Shown: piece by piece, positions 24,821 through 32,204 of the stretch | Layout: the number at the start of each line of letters is the position of its first letter | Position numbering within the stretch: the stretch's first letter is position 1 | Assembly (NCBI GenBank): GCA_016868575.1 | Contig: VGGL01000022.1 | Coordinates: forward strand, 1-32,716 | DNA length: 32,716 bases | Origin: Bacteroidota bacterium | GTDB lineage: Bacteria > Bacteroidota > Bacteroidia > Bacteroidales > FEN-979 | Direction of reading: 5' to 3' | The notes under the pieces: generated by a model | The model's input: only the letters and a program-made list of their open reading frames with translations | Told to the model about the DNA's origin: nothing | Databases searched by the model: none | Translations under genes and position numbers: made by a program

Positions 24821-26137
24821 CTAGAAGCCAATTCCAACGTTGAATACCAGCCTCATTGCGATCAGGAAAATAATGGAGAAAATTATCAGCGGCCAGGAAT
24901 AAGCAAACCGGTCCAGAACCTTCCGGAGCTGGATGATCTGATTTCGTTGCGAATTGTAGGTTGCAAACATCGGGATTAGCATCAGCAGAGGGGTGACAAT
25001 AATGAGGTAATTCTGGATCGGGATGCCCGGAATCCAGAAGAGCAGAGAGATGCCGGACCCGATGATCCAGGGGAGGAAAGCCTGGAAGATAAGATAGAAG
25101 AGTTTGTGCTCATCGACCAGCAATGTCTTTGAATTGGCTGCTTTGAGAAAAAGATTCGTAAAAAGAGAACCAAGCCCAAGCATGATTGTAAAGGAAAGGA
25201 TCATGAAAATCACCTCTTCAACATCCATGATATTGCTTAAAAAGATCCACTCTGACACATAGATGAAACCCGTTCGTGTGGCCACTCCGACAATATAGGC
25301 GCCAAAGAAGAAATTCATGCAGTGAAAGGCCGTCCAGAGGAGGAAGACTTTGAAAAACTGAAACCTGTTCCGGTAAGCATTAAACAGGGCAATGGCAATG
25401 ATACCCAAGACAATGGTGATGAGTGGTCCAATCCCAAAGATCAAAACCAATCCTTTCCTTGTCCAGAGGTTTGAAAGTGTTGGTATCTGATACCAGATGT
25501 TGTTGAAAAAAAGGGTGGTTGGAACTTTGTGCATAGAAGCCACAAGCACAATAGCCAACTGGTTGAGGAAGTACAGGATAAAAAAGGAGAGCAGGTACAT
25601 GGAAGTAGAATTCACCAGCGTGGTTTTCAACTCTTTATACGCTTCGACATCACTACGTGAACGATTCCATTTTCGGATAAATGTTTTAAATTCCCGGATG
25701 TAATATTTCAGGCTGGTGACTCTCTTTTTCCAAAATCCGCGGAACGTAGCTTTGATCCTGTCAGGGGTTCCCTTCAGGTTTCGGATCTTGATGTCGTAAT
25801 AATCGCTCTTGATCTTTCTGCGGAGAACCGATTCATCTTTCCCCATCTGTCTCCCTTTAAAAACCCGGTTCCAATATTCTTTTCTCTTCCTCTTCCGTAT
25901 TTCCTTCATATCTCTTTTCACCTTTTTACGGAAGTAGATTTGTTCACGGGTTGGTTTTTTTCGTTTCAGGAATGAGAAAGAAAAAAAGGTCCGCCATTTT
26001 CTTTCTACATTCTCCCAATACTTCCTTCTTCTCACTTTTCTGGCTTTCCGCCTGATGGCTCTCATCTCCATCTTTGCCCTGTGCAAAGATTCTTTATGCC
26101 GTTTACGGTATTCGCCGGAGGAGTGTTTGGGTGCCAT
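24821..26137 (-). CDS. Multi-pass membrane protein with a very basic cytoplasmic N-terminus, function unknown
   Basis: Protein of 438 residues from the ATG at 26137; an ATG at 26197 would add a stray hydrophobic stretch and lies close to the PBP2 promoter. Residues 1-170 are dominated by lysine and arginine (for example ARKVRRRKYWENVERKWR and RDMKEIRKRKRKEYWNR), predicted helical and suited to bind nucleic acid, the ribosome or acidic lipid. From about 180 come six or seven hydrophobic segments, including WTAFHCMNFFFGAYIVGVAT. I do not recognise the family. It diverges from mrdA (PBP2) by 95 bases. A near -7 sequence TATTTTTTG, one T too long, sits about 22 bases upstream. Confidence 0.75.
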   Translation of the reverse strand: MAPKHSSGEYRKRHKESLHRAKMEMRAIRRKARKVRRRKYWENVERKWRTFFSFSFLKRKKPTREQIYFRKKVKRDMKEIRKRKRKEYWNRVFKGRQMGKDESVLRRKIKSDYYDIKIRNLKGTPDRIKATFRGFWKKRVTSLKYYIREFKTFIRKWNRSRSDVEAYKELKTTLVNSTSMYLLSFFILYFLNQLAIVLVASMHKVPTTLFFNNIWYQIPTLSNLWTRKGLVLIFGIGPLITIVLGIIAIALFNAYRNRFQFFKVFLLWTAFHCMNFFFGAYIVGVATRTGFIYVSEWIFLSNIMDVEEVIFMILSFTIMLGLGSLFTNLFLKAANSKTLLVDEHKLFYLIFQAFLPWIIGSGISLLFWIPGIPIQNYLIIVTPLLMLIPMFATYNSQRNQIIQLRKVLDRFAYSWPLIIFSIIFLIAMRLVFNVGIGF

Positions 26138-26205
26138 AGATGTTTTCCAATTCGGCATCAAAAATAAAAAAAAGCCTGAGCCAAAGATCAATATCACTTT
26201 AATTT

Positions 26206-26213
26206 ACTTTTGC
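26206..26213 (+). promoter_or_regulatory. -7 box of the PBP2-RodA operon
   Basis: TACTTTTG fits TAnnTTTG. Transcription would begin near 26217, 16 bases before the PBP2 ATG. The -33 region has no TTG at the right spacing. Confidence 0.5.
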
Positions 26214-26232
26214 AGGGGAAGATTGCCGTGAC

Positions 26233-28050
26233 ATGTCCAGGGGTTTTACAGCTCGAAAATATTTCATCCTTGTTTTAATCGCCGGAATAGGGTCAGCATT
26301 GTTGATTCGTTTATTCTTTATTCAGGTAATTGCCGATAAGTATATCCTGTCGGCCAACAACAATGTACTGCGATATATTACCCAATACCCGGCGAGGGGT
26401 TTTGTTTATGACCGTAACGGGAAACTGCTGGTTTACAATGAAGCGGCATATGATCTGATGGTAATTCCCCGGCAGATAAGGGATTTTGACACCACGGGTT
26501 TTTGCCGCCTGTTGGGAATAGACGTCCAGACTTTTATTGAAAAGGTAGAAAAAGCCAGAAAATACTCCTCCTATCGACCCACTATCTTTTTTCCGCAGAT
26601 ATCAAAGGAAAACTACGGATTTCTGGAAGAGAAATTGTTTCGTTTTCCGGGGTTTTATGTTCAACCCCGAACACTCCGAAAGTACCCTCTGGCTATTGCA
26701 GCCCATACCGTTGGGTACATTGGGGAGGTCAGTCCTGCCATGATTGAACGGAAACCTTATTATAAATCCGGTGATTACATTGGTATCAGCGGGATTGAAA
26801 AATCCTACGAAGAGATCCTTCGTGGGAAGAAAGGAATGAAGATCCGGGTGGTGGATGTGCATAACCGTGATATGGGTTCATTCCAGGAGGGTAAATATGA
26901 TACCCTGCCGGTGGCCGGCATTGGCTTATGGGCTTCCCTGGATGCCGATCTGCAGGCTTATGGGGAACTTCTGATGACCAATAAAAAGGGAAGCATTGTG
27001 GCCATTGAACCTTCTTCAGGGGAGATCCTGGCGCTGGTAACCAGTCCATCCTATGATCCCAACTTGTTGGTGGGACAGGTTAGGAGCCGGAATTATGCAA
27101 TGCTGGCAAGGGATACGGCACGCATCCCGCTGTTTAACCGGGCGTTGATGGCGCAGTATCCGCCAGGATCCACCTTCAAGATCGTCAATGCCCTCATTGG
27201 CCTGCATGAGGGCATTCTGAAGCCCACCACAGCTTTCGGTTGCCCGGGAGGATTTTCGCTGGGTTCCGGAAAGGTTGTCAAGTGCCATGCACATTTTTCC
27301 CCCCTTCAGCTGAAACAGTCGATTCAGTTTTCTTGTAATACTTACTATTGCCATGCGTTCCGGAATATCATTGACAAAGGGTCTCGGAAATCAACCCGTG
27401 CGGGCTATGAAAAATGGCGAAAACAGGTTTGGGACTTCGGTTTTGGACACAAATTCGAAACCGACCTGGCCAACGAACTGAATGGCAACATCCCATCGGC
27501 AGATTATTACGACCGGTTTCACGGGAAAAACCGGTGGAACTCTTATTCCATTATTTCCCTTGCCATCGGGCAGGGGGAAATTGGGGTGACTCCCGTTCAG
27601 CTGGCAAATCTTTGTGCTACCATCGCCAACAGGGGCTTTTATTATCCCCCTCACATCATCCGGGCCATCGGAAAAGCTGACAGCCTGAACAGCAAGTTCT
27701 TGAAAAAGCATGTGCTGAATATTGAAAAAGAGCATTTTGACCTGGTGGTTGACGCAATGGAAGATGTGGTGTTGGCCGGAACAGCCACGGGGGCACGGAT
27801 GGACAGCATATCCGTTTGCGGTAAAACAGGTACAGCGCAAAATCCACATGGGAAAGACCATTCGATCTTTATCGCTTTTGCACCGAAAGACAACCCCAGA
27901 ATCGCTTTGTGCGTGATTGTCGAAAACGCCGGATTTGGCGCCACCTGGGCAGCTCCCATCGCCAGCCTGATGATTGAAAAATACCTGACCCGTAAGATAC
28001 AACGACAAGATCTGGAAACCCGCATGGTGGAAGGAAACCTATTGAGATAA
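26233..28050 (+). CDS. mrdA: Penicillin-binding protein 2 (elongation transpeptidase)
   Basis: Class B penicillin-binding protein of 605 residues that crosslinks peptidoglycan along the cell cylinder. It has one N-terminal membrane anchor (about 10-32), a dimerisation/pedestal domain starting at YPARGFVYDRNGKLL, and the transpeptidase domain. The active-site motifs are S313-T-F-K316 (PPGSTFKIVNA), S367-C-N369 and K531-T-G (VCGKTGTAQNPHG). RodA follows 3 bases after the stop. Unlike in many Bacteroidota, mreBCD is not directly upstream here. Confidence 0.95.
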   Translation: MSRGFTARKYFILVLIAGIGSALLIRLFFIQVIADKYILSANNNVLRYITQYPARGFVYDRNGKLLVYNEAAYDLMVIPRQIRDFDTTGFCRLLGIDVQTFIEKVEKARKYSSYRPTIFFPQISKENYGFLEEKLFRFPGFYVQPRTLRKYPLAIAAHTVGYIGEVSPAMIERKPYYKSGDYIGISGIEKSYEEILRGKKGMKIRVVDVHNRDMGSFQEGKYDTLPVAGIGLWASLDADLQAYGELLMTNKKGSIVAIEPSSGEILALVTSPSYDPNLLVGQVRSRNYAMLARDTARIPLFNRALMAQYPPGSTFKIVNALIGLHEGILKPTTAFGCPGGFSLGSGKVVKCHAHFSPLQLKQSIQFSCNTYYCHAFRNIIDKGSRKSTRAGYEKWRKQVWDFGFGHKFETDLANELNGNIPSADYYDRFHGKNRWNSYSIISLAIGQGEIGVTPVQLANLCATIANRGFYYPPHIIRAIGKADSLNSKFLKKHVLNIEKEHFDLVVDAMEDVVLAGTATGARMDSISVCGKTGTAQNPHGKDHSIFIAFAPKDNPRIALCVIVENAGFGATWAAPIASLMIEKYLTRKIQRQDLETRMVEGNLLR

Positions 28051-28053
28051 CTC

Positions 28054-29322
28054 ATGGAAAGAGCAGGCCGTACCATATTCTCCAATGTTGACTGGATACT
28101 TATCAGCCTGTATGCCATTTTGGTCATCCTCGGCTGGTTGAACATCTATGCAGCTGTTTTCGATGAGCAACATAAAAACATCTTCGACATCACCCAGCAA
28201 TACGGGAAACAGATGATCTGGATCGGCGCTGCCGTGATCCTTGCCGCCATCATCCTGCTGATCGATGTCAAGTTCTATTCCGCCTTCTCCTATATCTTGT
28301 ATGGTCTTGGAATCATAAGCCTGATCATCGTTTTTATTATCGGTAAAGAAATATCCGGATCACGTTCCTGGTTCCAGGTGGGTGGTTTTGGCGTACAGCC
28401 ATCTGAATTCGTCAAATTTACCACATCCCTGCTACTGGCCCGGTATATCAGCACCCTTCACATCGATCTCCAGAAAACCCGTCATCTGATGGTCGCCCTG
28501 CTCATTATCTTCTTTCCCGCTGCACTCATCCTCTTGCAAAACGACACCGGCTCGGCTATTGTTTTCTCTGCCTTCATGCTGGTTCTCTTCCGCTTTGGCA
28601 TGCCCCTGAAGTACTTGCTGATACCCGTCGCAATTGTGTTATTATTTTTATTATCCCTGATGGTTGACAAACTGATCCTTACCGGGATCATCGCTTTGAT
28701 CCTGATCATCCCGGTGATCCGATTCCGGAGGAAAATATCCCGCAAACAAGTTGTGGCGGCCATCCTGATAGCTTTGCTTGGGGTCGGAACCGTCTTTACG
28801 GTCGATTTTGTTTTCCACCGGGTGTTGGAACCACATCAGCGCCAACGCATGGAAGTACTCATCGGAAAAGAAACAGATCTTAAAGGAGCCGGTTACAACA
28901 TCAACCAATCACTTATCGCCATTGGCTCCGGAAGGCTTACCGGAAAGGGGTACCTGCAGGGAACACAGACCAAATATGATTTCGTCCCCGAACAAAGCAC
29001 CGATTTTATTTTCTGTACCGTGGGCGAAGAGTGGGGATTTCTTGGAAGCCTTGTAGTGATTGCCCTTTTCGTCGGGTTGCTGGTCAGAATCATCCTGGTT
29101 GCCGAGCGGCAGCGATCTATATTCAGCCAGGCTTATGGGTATGGCGTTGCCTGTATCCTCTTGTTTCATTTTGCGATCAATATCGGGATGACACTGGGAC
29201 TGGTGCCTGTGATCGGCATCCCATTGCCTTTTTTCAGCTATGGAGGTTCTTCCCTGTGGGCCTTTACCATCCTCCTTTTCATCTTTATCAAACTTGACGC
29301 TTCCCGCTATGAGTTTCTCTGA
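28054..29322 (+). CDS. rodA: Rod-shape-determining peptidoglycan glycosyltransferase RodA
   Basis: SEDS-family glycosyltransferase of 422 residues that polymerises lipid II with its PBP2 partner. About ten membrane helices are visible. Family landmarks are SGSRSWFQVGGFGVQPSEFVK (about 101-121), NQSLIAIGSGRLTGKGYLQG, KYDFVPEQSTDFIFCTVGEEWGF with the conserved acidic loop, and the C-terminal GIPLPFFSYGGSS. It starts 3 bases after mrdA and completes the operon. The accessory operon downstream has its own predicted promoter. Confidence 0.95.
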   Translation: MERAGRTIFSNVDWILISLYAILVILGWLNIYAAVFDEQHKNIFDITQQYGKQMIWIGAAVILAAIILLIDVKFYSAFSYILYGLGIISLIIVFIIGKEISGSRSWFQVGGFGVQPSEFVKFTTSLLLARYISTLHIDLQKTRHLMVALLIIFFPAALILLQNDTGSAIVFSAFMLVLFRFGMPLKYLLIPVAIVLLFLLSLMVDKLILTGIIALILIIPVIRFRRKISRKQVVAAILIALLGVGTVFTVDFVFHRVLEPHQRQRMEVLIGKETDLKGAGYNINQSLIAIGSGRLTGKGYLQGTQTKYDFVPEQSTDFIFCTVGEEWGFLGSLVVIALFVGLLVRIILVAERQRSIFSQAYGYGVACILLFHFAINIGMTLGLVPVIGIPLPFFSYGGSSLWAFTILLFIFIKLDASRYEFL

Positions 29323-29345
29323 TGGAGAATGTCAAACTATTTGAA

Positions 29346-29353
29346 TACCTTTG
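29346..29353 (+). promoter_or_regulatory. -7 box of the pqqD-like operon
   Basis: TACCTTTG fits TAnnTTTG. Transcription would begin near 29357, leaving a leader of about 71 bases that contains the nested dyad at 29364-29400. There is no clear -33 element. Confidence 0.45.
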
Positions 29354-29363
29354 CATCTTGTAA

Positions 29364-29400
29364 TAAAATGGAGAGATGACTGTCATACATAAACATTTTA
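29364..29400 (+). promoter_or_regulatory. Nested inverted repeat in the pqqD leader
   Basis: Outer arms TAAAATG (29364-29370) and CATTTTA (29394-29400) enclose inner arms ATGAC (29376-29380) and GTCAT (29382-29386) on nearly the same axis, followed by a T-run (29396-29406, interrupted by one A). It may be the rodA terminator, an operator or a leader hairpin. A 13-codon open frame starting at 29376 runs through it and stops before pqqD. Confidence 0.4.
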
Positions 29401-29427
29401 TTTTTTCAAAAAGGTAACTACTTCAAT

Positions 29428-29679
29428 ATGATGATCATCAACAGAAACATCGCGATCAGTGAAACAGGCTTTGTTTTCAATCCGATCAATGGAGAGTCAT
29501 TTTCGGTGAATCCCATCGGGTATGAAGTGATCAGCCTGATGAAGGAAAACAAGCAGGCAGATGAGATCATGCAATACCTTCTGGCAAATTACCAGGTTGA
29601 GCCGGAAACCTGCCGGAAGGATTTGGAAGACTTCATGGGAATGCTCAAACATCATTTGCTTCTTGAAGACAAAGAATAA
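29428..29679 (+). CDS. PqqD-like RiPP recognition element (RRE) protein
   Basis: Stand-alone protein of 83 residues (second ATG at 29431 possible). It shows the PqqD fold pattern: N-terminal strands ISETGFVFNPINGESFSVN, then NPIGYEVISLMKENKQADEIMQYLLANY, and a C-terminal helix ending in LKHHLLLEDKE. PqqD-type domains in RiPP pathways bind the leader of a precursor peptide through a winged helix-turn-helix and present it to the modifying enzymes. No radical SAM enzyme or obvious precursor gene is in view. The next gene overlaps its 3' end by 17 bases, so the ATP-grasp enzyme is its likely direct partner. Confidence 0.83.
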   Translation: MMIINRNIAISETGFVFNPINGESFSVNPIGYEVISLMKENKQADEIMQYLLANYQVEPETCRKDLEDFMGMLKHHLLLEDKE

Positions 29680-30718
29680 GCGAAAACTTACGATTGGTGT
29701 CACCGGACTGAATGCCATCGACAGCCCGGGTCCGGGGATTGCGGTGATCAGGGGATTACGGGAAGCGACTTCTTTTAAAACCCGGATCATCGGACTTTCC
29801 TATGAATCGCTCGAACCTGGCATTTACATGCACGACCTGGTTGACCGGATCTTTCAGATCCCCTACCCCACAGCCGGAACCGAACCCCTGCTGTCGCGGT
29901 TGGAGTACATTCATGAACAGGAGCCCCTGAATGTGATCATCCCCAACTTCGATGCAGAACTTTTTTCTTTCATCAAATTGGAGCCTCGGCTTAAACAGAT
30001 GGGGATTTCATTATTCCTTCCCACATTGAAACAATTTGAAGAGCGACACAAAGCCAATTTACTTGATTTCGGAAAGAAATATCATATCCGTGTCCCCTTC
30101 AGCAAGATCATCTACGACCCCGGAGAGGTGCAAAGACTGGATAAGGAATTCTCTTTCCCGGTGGTGGTAAAAGGGAAATTCTATGATGCAACCATCGCTG
30201 CCACACCGGAACAAGCCAGGACCTGTTTTAACAAGACGGCCGCCAAATGGGGTTTGCCGGTTATCATCCAGGAGTTCGTTGATGGAACGGAATTCAATAT
30301 CACCGGTCTGGGAGATGGCAAAGGGAAAATGATTGCCGGTGTCGCCATGCGGAAGCAATATATAACAGATAAAGGGAAAGCCTGGGGTGGAATTTCTATC
30401 CAGGACCCGAAAATTCTTGCCCTCGCAGAAAAATTTATCAGGGCCACTCGCTGGCGCGGGGGATTTGAACTCGAACTGATGAAGGATAAGAACAATGAGC
30501 TTTACCTGCTGGAGATCAATCCCCGGATGCCTGCGTGGATCTACCTGGCCGTCGGCGTTGGACAAAACATCCCTGAAGCGCTGGTAAACCTGGCGCTGGG
30601 ACAGCCTGTCGAACCCTACAAGGATTACGAAGTGGGAAAAATGTTTATCCGATACTCCTGGGATATGATCGTTGACAGGGAAGAGTATGAGAAGATATCG
30701 GTGATGGGGGAGCTATAA
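29663..30718 (+). CDS. ATP-grasp ligase, PylC/carbamoyl-phosphate-synthase-like
   Basis: Protein of 351 residues from TTG 29663, giving a short basic lead into the Rossmann-like strand LTIGVTGLNAIDSPGPG. An ATG at 29561 lies deep inside the pqqD gene and is rejected. The ATP-grasp fold (about 125-300) has K170 in FPVVVKGKFYDATIA, E204 in IIQEFVDGTEFNITG, and the metal-binding E271, E284 and N286 in YLLEINPRMPAW. Such enzymes join a carboxylate, activated as an acyl phosphate, to an amine. Substrates are unknown; an amino acid, peptide or small amine is likely given the RRE and decarboxylase neighbours. Confidence 0.85.
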   Translation: MKTKNKRKLTIGVTGLNAIDSPGPGIAVIRGLREATSFKTRIIGLSYESLEPGIYMHDLVDRIFQIPYPTAGTEPLLSRLEYIHEQEPLNVIIPNFDAELFSFIKLEPRLKQMGISLFLPTLKQFEERHKANLLDFGKKYHIRVPFSKIIYDPGEVQRLDKEFSFPVVVKGKFYDATIAATPEQARTCFNKTAAKWGLPVIIQEFVDGTEFNITGLGDGKGKMIAGVAMRKQYITDKGKAWGGISIQDPKILALAEKFIRATRWRGGFELELMKDKNNELYLLEINPRMPAWIYLAVGVGQNIPEALVNLALGQPVEPYKDYEVGKMFIRYSWDMIVDREEYEKISVMGEL

Positions 30719-30845
30719 CAAATGGTGAAATGGTGAAATTGTGAAGCTTGTTGCGAGGAACGAAGTGACGAAGCAATGGCGAAACTTGTTGCGAGGAACG
30801 AAGTGACGAAGCAATGACGAAGCAATGGTGAAAATAAATATTATT
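30719..30845. repeat. Direct repeats between the ATP-grasp and decarboxylase genes
   Basis: Gene-free spacer of 127 bases. A 32-base unit at 30747-30778 (begins CTTGTTGCGAGG, ends GAAGCAATG) recurs identically at 30785-30816, with a shorter third piece ACGAAGCAATGG (30817-30828). The unit is an imperfect palindrome (TTGC...GCAA ends), like interspersed GCGAGGAACGAAG-type elements seen in many bacterial genomes. AATGGTGAAA iterations precede it. It separates otherwise tightly spaced genes of one strand. Confidence 0.6.
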
Positions 30846-32204
30846 ATGGAGAAGCAGAGATATGAGCGGCCGGTGATCAAAAAGCTGGAGACGGGGATGC
30901 CGAATAAGTTTGGTTTGCGTTCAGAGTATGTACCGATAACCCACATTGAAGGGAACAGCGTTAAGGAGTTACTATCAACTTATGGTTCTCCGTTGTTCGT
31001 GATCTCTGAACGAACCCTGCGGCAGACCATGGAAAAGGCACGAACTGCCTTTACCACCCGTTATCCGAAGGTTCAATTTGCCTGGAGCTATAAAACCAAC
31101 TACCTGAATGCCGTTTGCTCGGTATTTCACCAGGAAGGTTCCTGGGCAGAGGTAGTCTCTGGATTTGAATATGACAAGGCTGTGGCACTGGGGGTAGATC
31201 CGAAAAAGATCATCTTCAACGGCCCGGATAAGAGCCAGGAAGACCTGAAAAAATCGATCGGCAATGATTCGCTCATCCACATTGATCACCTGGATGAATT
31301 CTATACCATCGTGAACATTTCTGATAAGTTGAAGAAGAAACCCCGGGTAGCCATCCGGGTGAATATGGATACCGGTGTTTACCCTATGTGGGATCGTTTC
31401 GGATTCAATTACGAGAATGGCCAAGCCTGGGATGCTATCAGCAAGATCATGCATTCAAAAAAGATGGAACTGGTGGGTCTTCATTGCCATATTGGAACCT
31501 TCATGCTGGCGCCTTCCGCCTATGCCATTGCAGCCGGAAAACTGGCAGACCTGGCCCATGCCATCCAGCAGAAATTCAATCACGAGATCAAATATATCGA
31601 TCTGGGTGGTGGCTTTGCCTCACGAAATACCCTGAAAGGGGCTTATCTTCCCGGGATTGACTCATCTCCCTCATTTGATGATTTTGCAGAGGCCGTCACA
31701 ACCGCTCTTATTAATGGCCCTTTTAAAACCGAAAAGCTCCCGTTGCTTATCCTGGAAACAGGCCGGGCACTGGTGGATGAGGCAGGCTTCCTGCTCGGAA
31801 CGGTCATCTCCAACAAACGGTCATCCACCGGCCGCCGGATCACCATTCTCGATGCAGGGGTCAATATTCTCTTCACCTCCTTCTGGTACGATCACAAAAT
31901 AACACCGGCTCAACCATTCACCCACTACACGGAAGAAACCATCGTATACGGCCCATTGTGCATGAACATCGATGTGATCCGCGAAAATGCAAGTCTTCCC
32001 TTGCTGAATAAGGGCGATCATGTGGTGATCCACCACGTGGGTGCCTACAACATGACTCAGTGGATGCAGTTTATCACCCTTCGTCCACAGGTGATCATGA
32101 TCGACATGAACGACAAACCGCATATCATCAGGGATAAGGAGACTCTTGGCAACATTAATGCGGTCGAACATATTCCGGAACATGTAAAAACCTTGCCACG
32201 TTGA
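30846..32204 (+). CDS. PLP-dependent decarboxylase, diaminopimelate decarboxylase-like, with a leader-like N-terminal tail
   Basis: Fold type III PLP enzyme of 452 residues from the ATG at 30846. The PLP lysine is K83 in FAWSYKTNYLNAV. The phosphate site is the G254-256 loop in YIDLGGGFASR plus E304-TGR307, and the active-site cysteine pair is C372 and D376 in VYGPLCMNIDVI, corresponding to CxxxD of diaminopimelate decarboxylase. HCHIGTFM (213-220) corresponds to the HCHIGSQ motif. Residues 1-35 are an extra tail containing Y6-x2-P9-x-I11 and G17, unlike a normal LysA. The substrate is probably a D- or L-amino acid or an amino acid-like conjugate with a terminal carboxylate. LysA itself is possible but unlikely in this setting. 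Confidence 0.83.
   Translation: MEKQRYERPVIKKLETGMPNKFGLRSEYVPITHIEGNSVKELLSTYGSPLFVISERTLRQTMEKARTAFTTRYPKVQFAWSYKTNYLNAVCSVFHQEGSWAEVVSGFEYDKAVALGVDPKKIIFNGPDKSQEDLKKSIGNDSLIHIDHLDEFYTIVNISDKLKKKPRVAIRVNMDTGVYPMWDRFGFNYENGQAWDAISKIMHSKKMELVGLHCHIGTFMLAPSAYAIAAGKLADLAHAIQQKFNHEIKYIDLGGGFASRNTLKGAYLPGIDSSPSFDDFAEAVTTALINGPFKTEKLPLLILETGRALVDEAGFLLGTVISNKRSSTGRRITILDAGVNILFTSFWYDHKITPAQPFTHYTEETIVYGPLCMNIDVIRENASLPLLNKGDHVVIHHVGAYNMTQWMQFITLRPQVIMIDMNDKPHIIRDKETLGNINAVEHIPEHVKTLPR

Noticed and set aside
30747-30828. Possible CRISPR array
   Set aside because: There are only two full copies and a fragment, spacers are 6 bases or none, and no cas gene is present.
30846-32204. Calling the PLP enzyme LysA (lysine biosynthesis)
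   Set aside because: The operon lacks lysine genes, the N-terminal tail is unusual, and the active-site loop differs (CMNID instead of CESGD). The broader family call is safer.
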